Shown in pieces: positions 37,377 to 44,856 of a DNA stretch of 64,000 bases. The position numbers were made by a program, and so were the translations under genes. The notes beneath the pieces were generated by a model. It worked only from the letters and a program-made list of their open reading frames with translations, was not told the DNA's origin and did no database searches. Each line of letters starts with the position of its first letter. The stretch's first letter is position 1. Source of the DNA: Psoroptes ovis. Taxonomy: Eukaryota > Arthropoda > Arachnida > Sarcoptiformes > Psoroptidae. The stretch lies in assembly GCA_002943765.1 (NCBI GenBank), contig PQWQ01000001.1, positions 496,001-560,000 on the forward strand, given 5' to 3'.

Positions 37377-38844
37377 AAAAATCAAAACAAGTGAAAACAC
37401 TTTGTCCTCAAAAAATCCATTATACAAACAATGGAAAAATTGAAAATTGAAAAATTGAATAAATGAATGAATGGCAAATTCTAGTTCAGATGTATAATGT
37501 TTACTCAATGGAATATTGTTTTTCCCATAGAATTTCAATTTTTTCAAAAATATTCAATAAAAAGCGAAAAATTCTCCTGTCAAAAACTTTTTTTTTCCCA
37601 TGCATCTGCATGAATGTACACAGCAGCAAAAAACACAAGCGATAAAATGCTTTATCAACGAAAAATTATATGTTGGAAAATGTTGTTTTGGCTGAGAAAA
37701 ATGAAAAAATATGAGAAATTCGGTTCAAGTTGGCTTCAGTAGTTGTTGGAAGTTTGAATGTGTGGATATTCAATCGATGAATGCTTTTACTTTTAATAAT
37801 TTTTATTTTTATTTTCGAGAGAAAATTTTTAAACATTTTAAAATTGTTTTTCTCCCCATCAATCCCGGTCCATCGTGTTGTCATTTGGTCATCGATTTTC
37901 ATGAATGTGTTTTCATAAACTATTAGGTTGTCCGATAAGTTTTTGCCAATTTTCTCATAATTCCCTACGATATAATCGGCAAAAATTTTCCGGACAACCT
38001 AATATAAAATAAAATAAAACTTTATTTTCTATGTGAGAGAATAACATTTGAAATTTTCTTTGAAATTTAGTTTGAGATTCTGTTTGAAATCAATTAAATT
38101 GTTCATAAAAATTGAACAAATGAAGAATTCGACGCAAATTTCATGCATTTTATTCTTGTTTTATTTAAATTTTTGTCTTTAAAACAATTTCTCCAAGACA
38201 TTTAGTTGACATTTATTTTTGTAGGATCTATTTTTATTCATTCAATAATATGTTCTTTTTTTTTCTTTCTTTATTTCAAATGTCATTTGTAATCCTTCGA
38301 TTTCCCCACCCCCAAATCAAATCAAGGCTTCCATTCTTTTTGATGTATGTTATTGTGCCTTTTTGTGATCAATGTCAATTATCACGTGAAACAGTCAATT
38401 TTATAACATGGTTAGGGTAAGTGTGTCAATTTTCTTTTTCTATTTTTTCTATTTTCCTATTATTTATTTTATTTTGAACATTTCCAAAATGATATTCCAT
38501 TTGGCTGTCTTTCTATTCCAAAAATTAAATCCATTTTGATTGATTGATTTTGATTTTGGTGGAATTTTTCATTTTTCTTAATTAAACTCTAACCAGAAAC
38601 AAAAAATCAATTCCATTTCATTTCATTTCAATTCATTTAATTCAATTTCTCTTTTATTTTTCTGTCCTTCCAAATTTCCATGTTCTCTTCTTCTTTTTCT
38701 TCCAAACCAAAAAAAAAAAAAAAAAAAAACCAACGAACAAACAGATACATGAATTCAGCAATAAATCCACTCATTTATTGTGGATTTAATCGAGATTTTC
38801 GTCGTGCATTTCAAAAAATAATTCTTTGTAAAAATGTTCGATAA
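12039..38844 (+). CDS. Oct-TyrR: Tyramine/octopamine receptor (class A amine GPCR, TAR1-like), seven exons
   Basis: A plasma-membrane receptor for tyramine and/or octopamine. Exons: 12039-13150, 15251-15269, 19711-19737, 26698-28197, 33935-34326, 38327-38416, 38745-38844. The total is 3240 nt, 1079 residues, and every splice keeps frame. Residues 1-288 are a low-complexity N-terminus. TM1 has VGN (N308) and TM2 has SLAVADIA (D336). TM3 has ELWLTSDV with the amine-binding Asp370, then LCCTAS, ILNLCAIAL and DRYQAIHDP (387-395); PINYAQKRT follows in loop 2. TM4 leads to PPLIGWNDWP, the loop-2 Cys (TPC), and TM5 with YSSMGSFYIP (agonist-contact serines). TM6 has CWLPFF, TM7 has NPLIY, and the tail is short with a Cys. 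The PINYAQKRT, GWNDWP and SLSRERRATRILGIIMGVF blocks are typical of arthropod tyramine type 1 receptors. Octopamine receptors of this class are acaricide (amitraz) targets. Ligand preference is inferred. The ATG at 12039 is the first in frame, and two short upstream ORFs overlap it. Confidence 0.92.
13151..15250 (+). other. Receptor intron 1
   Basis: 2.1 kb, GTAAGT..ACACAG. AT-rich, with ATC/AAT triplet runs. No element recognised. Confidence 0.85.
15251..15269 (+). CDS. Oct-TyrR: Receptor microexon 2 (19 nt)
   Basis: Acceptor ACACAG at 15245-15250 and donor GTAAGT at 15270. It completes Val371 and adds LCCTAS of TM3, exactly the residues expected between TSDV and ILNL in this family. It is required to join exon 1 and exon 3 in frame. 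Confidence 0.9.
15270..19710 (+). other. Receptor intron 2
   Basis: 4.4 kb. It contains a GC-richer patch at 18990-19150 with a 26-bp hairpin (19015-19040) and a 14-bp palindrome (19114-19127), plus a poly-A run near 19344-19363. No gene seen. Confidence 0.8.
19711..19737 (+). CDS. Oct-TyrR: Receptor microexon 3 (27 nt)
   Basis: Acceptor AACAG and donor GTAAGT. Encodes ILNLCAIAL in TM3, directly before the DRY motif that opens exon 4. Phase 0 at both ends, so it could be skipped without a frameshift, but that would delete half of TM3. Confidence 0.9.
20976..21252 (-). repeat. Gypsy 3' LTR
   Basis: 277 bp, TG..CA ends on the plus strand (TGTAGAGATT...TACTCTTCA). Same sequence as 25509-25785. 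Contains a GAAT tetranucleotide run. Confidence 0.95.
21257..21265 (-). other. Gypsy polypurine tract
   Basis: Minus-strand purine run AGGGGGGA just upstream of the 3' LTR, the usual plus-strand priming site. Confidence 0.7.
21263..24349 (-). CDS. pol: Gypsy pol polyprotein (protease, RT, RNase H, integrase)
   Basis: 1028 codons from the first ATG in the frame, which is probably reached by -1 frameshifting from gag. The frames overlap by at least 115 nt, and pol lies in the -1 frame. Protease DTG at residues 63-65. Reverse transcriptase about 230-410, with the first Asp in TKIDLKSAYHQ (D300) and the YLDD box at 360-363. RNase H with D510 (STDAS), E551, D576 (TDHRP) and D619. Integrase with an N-terminal HHCC zinc site (H692, H696, C726, C729) and D758, D816, E852 spaced D-57-D-35-E. 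A GPF module sits near 976-978, as in the GPY/F integrase tails. No internal stops and all catalytic residues present, so it is likely functional. There is no envelope ORF. Confidence 0.95.
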   Translation of the reverse strand: MYRQFHRQNIITCYKHRIGCIDTRNTGFGKLEPGRTSVNQIDSPRAKRLFVFDRISRTKILIDTGSDICVWPAKFMKNLPSPTSYATAVNNSKIYTYGTITKLIDLGFKRKFLYDFVIAQIDVPIIGADFLEYFDLVPRVATKNLIDMTDNTAIKADTTDRVFSINIIDQSSPVALLLKKYPEIARPSLTKIDGPVKHSVEHQIITTGQPIRQRCRRLAPDKYKLAKAEFDQLLKLKIIRPSNSPWSSPLHCVTKPDGSIRPCGDYRLLNSVTKKDRYNIPNLHDFFNNVGSAKLFTKIDLKSAYHQIPIKPEDIEKTAIITPFGSFEFLFMPFGLCNAPNTFQRFMDSIFRDLDFIYPYLDDLLVISDEKQENHLKNLEIVFQRLKDNGLVINLDKCSFMKTELDFLGHHIDANGIHPMTDKVEAIKKFPIPSDRKQLLKFLGMFNFYRKFIRMAADKLKILYDLTSPKKEFLWTDDHTKAFQEVKNLLADMTMLNYPVDNAPYFLSTDASNTAIGAVVQQKINNEFRPLAFFSKSLSAAEQKYSTFDRELLAIYKSIKYFRYLLEGRKFTVLTDHRPLTFALQSTTEKSPRQARQLDFISQFTNDIQYINGDANVVADTLSRVAALDINETSWSIEELIEAQKNDAELNQLKDDKTLVPVVISNNQMVITKNGKPFIPLALRRKVFNAYHCINHPGYRPTKRTIQEKYYWPTMVYDIHKMCQECVDCQSSKITRHIKTPPVPIPIPGKRFQHLHIDLVILNECKGYRYLLTMVDRFSRWPEATPLRSITAEEVAAAVMHTWISRYGVPQTITTDQGTQFESKFFNAMLKMLGTKRIRTSAYHPRANGMVERFHRQLKDSLRCVLWNNEDWVDALPLVMLGIRTTYKEDLRASPAEMTFGENVPMPADLPLEQVDPSCDTSKFLEQLRSLIKKLPAQPTRVNKPILKPPKALQECEYVLVRNDAPRRPLDRPYIGPFKVLERRQHTFIIQKGSTQESVSIDRLKPSSSNIKNVRFNIPRSRGRPRAS
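24235..25230 (-). CDS. gag: Gypsy gag polyprotein
   Basis: 331 codons. Starts 279 nt inside the right LTR with MSSSQDP. A capsid-like helical region spans about 65-215 (MPTFNPDNVRLFF...), followed by a Gln/Arg-rich basic segment and one Cys/His motif, CYYHRRFGANARKC. The latter resembles the single unusual zinc finger of CsRn1-type and related insect elements rather than the retroviral CCHC. The frame ends at 24235, inside the start of pol. Confidence 0.88.
   Translation of the reverse strand: MSSSQDPSIPTDKSPESRIDDSGRGTLTNPFEPGPSTVENLTEQIAGLTLNDKDQVSVLSLKDANDQMPTFNPDNVRLFFFLVEEVFGSAKFTERNKFRLLLRRLPTSLQNDISGFLMSEWYEEKYEDLKKLVLQVMEDNAQSRLNEILDGMTMTNEKPSVFYQRLLNKAQNLNIGEDVIWNRFMSGIHEKIREQVNTVQTVVSDRKKLLQIADQFWNTCKRDVASVQSYQPYNYQSRQQQQPFRHYGQQQQSNRSRGRSPGRRSRRQPRRNQPLCYYHRRFGANARKCQYVNRCIVSSIDRTLSRAISTASVASIPETPASENSNRGEHL
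25488..25504 (-). other. Gypsy primer binding site (tRNA-Trp-like)
   Basis: Minus-strand TGGTGACCCGACGTTGA begins 4 nt after the 5' LTR. It is complementary to a tRNA 3' end reading ACGTCGGGTCACCA, which closely resembles animal tRNA-Trp (CACGTCGGGGTCACCA). The exact mite tRNA is not in the window. Confidence 0.65.
25509..25785 (-). repeat. Gypsy 5' LTR
   Basis: 277 bp, read as identical base for base to 20976-21252. Drives transcription antisense to the receptor gene. Confidence 0.95.
26698..28197 (+). CDS. Oct-TyrR: Receptor exon 4: DRY motif, TM4, TM5, most of intracellular loop 3
   Basis: Begins GAT CGT TAT after AAAG and ends TTC before GTAAGT; 500 codons (residues 387-886). The conserved part ends near RLKDRAKASAIVNL. 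The remaining ~400 codons are loop 3, with runs of Asn (about 27079-27126), His (about 27285-27312), Asp (27532-27554) and Met (28157-28173) encoded by near-pure triplet repeats. Confidence 0.92.
27079..27126 (+). repeat. (AAT)n coding microsatellite, poly-Asn
   Basis: Near-pure AAT run inside receptor exon 4 encoding about 16 consecutive Asn. Expected to vary in length between individuals. Confidence 0.85.
28485..28517 (-). mobile_element. Hairpin MITE copy 3, truncated, subfamily C
   Basis: Only one end is present: GATTAAGCGGCATGAACTT then TTCGGACAACCTAA, followed by TA. The opposite arm is absent from the preceding bases. It is the terminal third of a reversed subfamily C copy. Confidence 0.7.
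28990..29072 (+). mobile_element. Hairpin MITE copy 4, subfamily C, diverged
   Basis: About 83 bp. Left end TAAGGCTGTCCGAGAAAAGT is mutated; right end AACTTTTAGGACAACCTAA. The internal TTAGAGTTGCCTCATGAAC marks subfamily C. Confidence 0.75.
30250..30331 (+). mobile_element. Hairpin MITE copy 5, subfamily B
   Basis: TTAGGTTGTCCCATAAGTTC ... GAACTTATGGGACAACCTTA, preceded by TA. Central T-rich loop with AAAAACGAC on the right arm. Confidence 0.85.
31093..31172 (+). mobile_element. Hairpin MITE copy 6, subfamily C
   Basis: 80 bp with outer ends CAAGGTTGTCC and GGACAACCTTG. Interior has TAGAGTTGCTCATGAAAATTGGCC. The matching first-base changes on both ends suggest conversion or selection of paired ends. 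Confidence 0.8.
33711..33794 (+). mobile_element. Hairpin MITE copy 7, subfamily B
   Basis: 84 bp, TTAGGTTGTCCCATAAGTTT ... AACTTATGGGACAACCCAA, TA on both flanks (33709-33710, 33795-33796). Confidence 0.87.
33935..34326 (+). CDS. Oct-TyrR: Receptor exon 5: end of loop 3 and TM6 start
   Basis: Acceptor AATAG, donor GTAAGT. Poly-Gln stretches (CAA runs) precede the conserved EEKQKISLSRERRATRILG and GIIMGVFVACW, the family signature at the loop 3/TM6 junction. Splits the Trp codon TG|G. Confidence 0.93.
37341..37371 (+). repeat. Poly-A run (31 nt)
   Basis: Homopolymer in receptor intron 5. No duplicated flank or gene-derived sequence next to it, so I do not call a processed insertion. Confidence 0.8.
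37923..38002 (-). mobile_element. Hairpin MITE copy 8, subfamily A
   Basis: 80 bp, TTAGGTTGTCCGATAAGTTT ... TTTTCCGGACAACCTAA, TA on both flanks. The interior CCTACGATATAATCGGC is the reverse orientation of copies 1 and 10. Confidence 0.88.
38327..38416 (+). CDS. Oct-TyrR: Receptor exon 6: TM6-TM7
   Basis: Completes CWLPFFLMYVIVPF of TM6, extracellular loop 3 (CDQCQLSRETVN) and FITWLG at the start of TM7. Donor GTAAGT at 38417. Confidence 0.93.
38745..38844 (+). CDS. Oct-TyrR: Receptor exon 7: TM7 NPxxY and C-terminus
   Basis: Encodes YMNSAINPLIYCGFNRDF, helix 8 (RRAFQKIIL), a Cys suitable for palmitoylation, and KNVR before TAA at 38842-38844. Very short tail. The preceding intron 6 is 328 bp (38417-38744) and its 3' end is a poly-A-rich tract. 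Confidence 0.93.
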
Positions 38845-39204
38845 AAAAAAAGATTGAAATGAAATGTAAAATGCAAAAGATTATCATTATTATTATTGTG
38901 TACATTATTAAGTGGAAATTTGATGTAAATACACAAGTAACCAAACAAAATGTACCAAACCAAACAGATACAAATACAGACATTTCAAACAGAGCCAAAA
39001 TACAGCCAAAAAAATCAAACCAAACCAATCAATCAACCATTGAAATGTACATACATAGACACATACAAATATACACTCACAAATTGAAATGGATGAAATG
39101 CCCACGCACACTAACGTATATCGAAATAATACATTACTGATATATATACCAAGCGACCGACAAATGGTTTATTTATTCAAAACCACAAGAAACAAACAAA
39201 GAAA

Positions 39205-39210
39205 AATAAA
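39205..39210 (+). other. Candidate polyadenylation signal of the receptor gene
   Basis: AATAAA about 360 nt after the receptor stop codon. Plausible but not unique in this AT-rich stretch. Confidence 0.3.
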
Positions 39211-39951
39211 AGAAACCAAAAAGTAAATTGAATTTCAAAAATTTTTCCAATTCTTCAATATCATTATTATTGATTTATTTATTTTGTATTTGGTCTTTTA
39301 TTATTTTTTCAATTTTTAAAATTATCACTTGTTTCACTCGTCATTCTGCTGTTTATGCTGCCAAAATTTCAATTCTACATCGTCATTTTGATTGAAATGA
39401 ATTTGAACCAAAACAACAAACCCTTTCATCTCGTCTTTTTGCATCATTTTGTTGATCTAAATATTCTGAGAATTTCTTGGAATTGAAAAAAATGCCAGCA
39501 ACGACCCATCGAATTATGATCATTTGCACTCGCTGTTCGCATCAACGGATTGCAGAAAGGGTTAATGTTTGAAAAATTGAAAAAACACATCGAAAAAACA
39601 AGGAACAGAAATTGAAATTCTGTAAATTACTTCCCATTTCGAAATTCAAAATGTTTATTTGTTCATTTTTTTCTCAAAAATTTCAATAATTTCTCGATTT
39701 ACTTTCAAATAATAGAACAACACAAATGATTTCATTTGGTCCAATGAATGCTTTATTATGCTCAGATTTTTTTTTCAATTTTTCCCTACCTTTTTCCAGC
39801 ATGTTTTACAGCAGCTGAAAATGATGATATAATTTATTTATTTGAAAAAATAATAATAATAATAATGATAACCCAAAAACAAATGAAGCAAAAATATGTA
39901 ATACAACACACTATTAAATATGTACAACACACATTAAAAACACATTGATTT

Positions 39952-39978
39952 TATTATTATTATTATTATTATTATTAC
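39952..39978. repeat. (TTA)n microsatellite
   Basis: Pure TTA/ATT run of about nine units in intergenic DNA. Confidence 0.8.
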
Positions 39979-41496
39979 AATTTTAAATGTTACATTAATT
40001 TATTCAAAAAAAAAATTTTATTTGTAATTTTAAAAAAATGAAATTTCTATTTTAAAAGGGTATACATTCAAAAGGGTGAAATCGAGCCCAAATAAAACAA
40101 TTTGGCCCCAAAACAATCGAAACAGTGTTTCTTCGATTATTTTTTGGCTGTTTGTTATCGATTCGATTTGATTCATTTTGGCTCAAAAATTTAAAAATAT
40201 TTTCACCTTGAATTATTACAGTGAAGCAAACATTTTGAGGATTTTTTCCTCTTCGAAGGATTTCATTGATTCATTGGCGTTGAAAATGAACAGAATCATT
40301 GAATTATTTCGTTGATTTATTTTCAAAGAAACGATTGAAAAGAAAGGTTTCCATTGTCTTCAACTGTTCACCTGGAAATAATCCCTATTTTTTATCTTGA
40401 AAATTCAATCAATTAAATTCAATTTATATAATACGTACGTACGTAAAATTCAATTTATTAAATATATTGCTGGGGATTCAAATATTTTTCCGCATTCAAA
40501 TTTCTAAAAATCAATCGAAATTTTGAATATTTTGAATTTTATTCAAATGCAAGAATATGCATTGAATCGTCATGATGATCATCATGGTAATATGCTCGGG
40601 CAAAGGTTCTCATGCATTGCTCATCCAATTCATCATTGGAAAACAAATGTTTTCATTTCTTTTTGTTTATTGTCTTTGTTCAATTCTGAAAAAATCAAAT
40701 ATTTCTCAAAAAAAAAAAAAAAAAAAAAATTCGAGTTCACCGTGGAAAAATTCAAAATACACGATTGCAATCACTCTATCAATCAATCAATCATCGTTGA
40801 TGTTATTCTCGAATGTTGACAAGACGCAAATAATCGAAAATCAGTGAAATTTGAATTACAATTTTTTTCTTCTTTGATTGGTTATAATGTGTATTGTCAT
40901 CGGTATATGCTGTGTATGTGGTGTGTGTTCGCATGTTAACCAGCATGAAACGAACCATAAAATTTGAAAATTTCTCCTCATAATTCATACATAATTCTGA
41001 TTTCGATTTCATTTTTGGAATTGGAATTTTAAATTTTCCAATATTTCTTCAATATTTCTCCTTGAATTTTTCAAATTTCATTTTCTTGAATTTTGATTTG
41101 ATTCATCAAAATTCAAAAAAAAAAAATAATAAGAAAAACATTTGAAAAATAAAATTTTCTAAATGGAATGTCAATTTTGGTTGTATTTTTAAAACATTCA
41201 TCCATTCATACACATACATACACTACGAAAAATGATGGATCAGACCATAAATATTGATGGAAAAATCATTTTTTTTTTTGTGGAATGAATTTTTTCTAAG
41301 AAAATTGAAGAATTTCAGGGGACAATTCCAAAGACAATGAATTCGCGAAGAAAATGGCTGAAAAAAAATGAAATTGGAAAAAGAAATTTAGACAATGAAA
41401 TATTTTTTCATGAAAAATTCTTGGCATCAAGACATTTTTCGAGCTTCTTTGTTTTCAACCAAGAAAGTTTTCTTATTAAAAATGGTACCAGAAATA

Positions 41497-41576
41497 TTAG
41501 GTTGTCCGGAAAGTTTTTGCCGGTTATATCGTAGAAAATTATTAGAAAATCGGCAAGAACTTTTCGGACAACCTAA
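41497..41576 (+). mobile_element. Hairpin MITE copy 9, subfamily A
   Basis: 80 bp, TTAGGTTGTCCGGAAAGTTT, inner TATATCGTAGAAAATTATTA, right arm CGGCAAGAACTTTTCGGAC AACCTAA. TA on both flanks. Nearly the same as copy 1. Confidence 0.9.
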
Positions 41577-42101
41577 TAATACATTGAATAATTCTGAATT
41601 ATGAAAAATTTGAAATTTCATTTCATATTTTCAACAAAAAAAACTTGTTGTTTATTAGGTTGTCATACATTGTGTGTTCAATTCAATACCATATAATAAT
41701 AATATCATAATAATATATGGTTATATAACCTTGGCATATTGTTTTGAATTAATAATAAAAGCGAAATTTAATGAAATTTCATTCATTTTTGTTGAATTTT
41801 CGGATAAAAATTAAAAAGTTTTTTCGCTTTGCTTTGCTTTTGGCTGCATGCATACACTGCATGCATACACATGCATATTTATATGATGTATTAACATGTA
41901 TCTGACATTTACAATTTGACTTTGTTTGAAATGTTCGCTCTTCTCTCCTCTTCTTGTTCTTCTGCTATTGTGCGTATGATTATGCTCTTCTTAAATTATT
42001 CTTAAGAATTAGAATTAGAAAAAAATTATGATAAAATGACAAAAATCAATTACTTGAAAAATATGAAAAGAATTTTTCATTTTTTTCTTCATTATTTTGT
42101 A

Positions 42102-42182
42102 TTAGGTTGTCCGAAAAGTTTATTCCGATTAACCGATAGAGTTTGCTTATGAAAATTGGCCAAAACTTTTTGGACAATCTAA
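42102..42182 (+). mobile_element. Hairpin MITE copy 10, subfamily C
   Basis: 81 bp, TTAGGTTGTCCGAAAAGTTT ... AACTTTTTGGACAATCTAA, TA on both flanks. Interior CGATTAACCGATAGAGTTTG. Confidence 0.87.
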
Positions 42183-44697
42183 TATTTCTTTACCAGTTTT
42201 AAGCATGTAAGAATTATAATGATAATAAAAATGATAATAATAATAATAATAATTTCTTCCCCTTATTTCTTTTGACCAAAGAATTTTTTCTTCATTTCTC
42301 CTCCTCCTCCTCTGCTTCTTCTTTTCTATCTCATTCTTAAAAGTGCATATGTGTGTATTTGAGATTTTCGTTTTTCATTTTATTTTTCCCCGTATTGAGA
42401 ATGTCATAAGAAATGCAAAGAATTCAAAGAAAAAAATACGAATTTTTCGCCATCAAATTCACATCTGGTTCACACACATTTCATTCTCTCCTTTCTTTTG
42501 GTGAATGGGTATGAAAAATCGCTGTGGAAAAAATCCTGAACAAAAACTCTGAACAAAACTGAACAAAAGAATATTGAAGAACACACAAAATGTTTTCAAG
42601 TCAAAATGTGTAAAATGTGTGAGCAAATTTTAATCATGTAAAATCAAAGTTTTTCTTTAATAATAATAAAATAAATTCTATCGCGAAGAATTCTTAAAGA
42701 ATTTACATTTAAAAAAATAGAAATTTCGTCTTGTCTTGTCTTTGAATGTGAAAAAGCAATCAGAAAGCAAGCAAAAAAAAACGATTATAATCAATCAATA
42801 TATTTGATATATATGAGAAATAACTTGAAAAAAAATTGATGATAATCATCATTTTATGAGCGGAGAAGAATTCATATTCGTCTTATATTTTCTAAAATTG
42901 TCAAATTTGATTGAATTGTGAGCGAAAACCATTGAAAAATTGGCAAAAATTGACAAAAATTTCCATCTTAAAACCTCTTCAATTCTTTTCAAAAATTCTT
43001 ATTCAAAATTCTTTTTCAAAAATCCGTGAAAAGTAACCAAAAAGATGAATATAAAATTCTTTGAAGATGATGATGATTATTATTATTATTATGAAAGTTG
43101 TTGAATTTTTCAGGGGCAAGAATATTTTTCAAGAATTTCATTGGTTTAGTAGAAAATGAAATTTTCGAATTCATTTTTCCCAGATTGGAATAACATTGTT
43201 TCATAATTATTGATTTATTTCACCAGCGAAATGAAATGCAATGAAATGAATGAAAAAATCAAATCACATAATTTAATGAATATTAGTTAGTTAGTTAGTG
43301 TGAACATACACACACACATTTTGAATCTTGATTAGTTGAATGGAATGAAGTCAAAGAATCAATGAAAAAAAATGTCAAAGAAATTGATTTTTCATTTTCG
43401 ACAAAAAAAAAACCAATCGTTGTAAATCAATTTGATTTGATTTATGGCAGTGAAACAAACATTTTGAGTTTGAAAAAAAATATGAAAAAATGAATTTAAT
43501 GAAATTCCATCATTAGTTCTTAATTATTCATTAGTTTTTAATTATTTTTTTGAAGCAGAAATATTCCATAAAACTTTTCAAAAAAAAAAAAAAAAAAAAT
43601 GTATTTCAATTATATTTCAATGTGTAATTACATTTCAAATTTCCCAGAAGATAAGCTTTGAAATTCACTGATTATTATTGTGCCATAATCAGTCATGTTG
43701 AGCGAATAAATCAAAATTACTTTGTATACTTCATCTTGAATAAAAACTTACTTTTTAGCTTCGGATTATCCCAAATTTTCCTCATTAGATTTTAATAACT
43801 TTTTTTTCCATTCCATTTCTCTCTCTTTTCAACCATTCAATTTGACATCAATCATTATTATCTTTATTCAAGAAATATAGAGAGAGATAGTGAAATAAGA
43901 AGCTCATCTTATGACTCTTATCTCTCTACTTAAAGATGAATGAATGAATGAAAAGAAAATTATCACTGAAAATATAATGAGCAACAGAAAAATAGAAATG
44001 AAATGAAATGGATTCAATTGAAAACCTTTAGAAATTCTTGAATCAAGGCAATTAAATTTGATTTCAAATTCATTTCAAATTTTCAGTTTCTCCATTTTCA
44101 AATTCTCAAAATGAACATCTTCAAATGCTCATAAGAAATCAATTTAAAATTTTTCAAGTTAATTAGTTGTTAGGGTGTTAGCATGGAATATGGGAATATG
44201 GAATTCAGTGTTATCATTTCATAAATTGTGAATCGTATTTGAATCGTGTTCGCATTCATTTATTTAAATGTAGTTTGAATAACAGAAACAAAAAGAAAAT
44301 ATTTGAATCTGTGAGAATTGAAAATGTGTAAAGCAAACACACGAAACAAGAGATAAATATATTTAATTCAATTGCTTTCGAATTAACTCTTAGTTTTCAT
44401 TTCTTGTGTGTATCAACGTGTGTAGAGATATACTTTTTTCAATTAACCCAGGGAAAATTCATTAATTTATCAAAGCGGAAAGCTTCTTATTCTTGGAATT
44501 TCCGTATCATGGAAAATTTCAATCCTTTGAATAATCAAAAGAAGTTTTGAGTAAAAACAAAAGAAAAACATTGAAATGGTAGAAAATGATATCGAGAGAT
44601 TTTTACGAACAAAAAAATTCAATTAATCGATTTTCAAGAATTTTCATCCTTAAATCCTCAATCTCATAATTTCAAATTTCAAATAATCAATGAAAAC

Positions 44698-44856
44698 TAT
44701 GATAATTTTAATAAAAATATTTTATTTCAAATTTAAAACATCATCACAATTTAAACGATAAAACAACAATTAATTGTTTTTCATGTTTTTATCATATGAC
44801 AACATATTTTTCCACTCATCGGTCAACACAAGTGGTCACTAGGAGGCGCTCTTTCA
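44698..44856 (-). repeat. Copia 3' LTR
   Basis: 159 bp. On the minus strand it begins TGAAAGAGCGCC and ends ATTATCATA. The end is fixed by the AAAAC duplication and by the abutting primer site of the other LTR. Includes a minus-strand AATAAA. Confidence 0.92.

Larger units (their letters stand above)
34327..38326 (+). other. Receptor intron 5
   Basis: 4.0 kb with one intact hairpin MITE (37923-38002), a degenerate look-alike at 36207-36292, and a 31-nt poly-A run at 37341-37371. Confidence 0.8.
38845..44692. other. Receptor 3' UTR and intergenic DNA
   Basis: 5.8 kb without a recognisable gene. Holds hairpin MITEs at 41497 and 42102, a bare left end TTAGGTTGTC at 41654, a TTA run at 39952-39978, and a candidate polyadenylation signal at 39205. 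Confidence 0.55.

Noticed and set aside
41654..41664. Isolated TTAGGTTGTC
   Set aside because: Only one end; no second arm within 100 bp.
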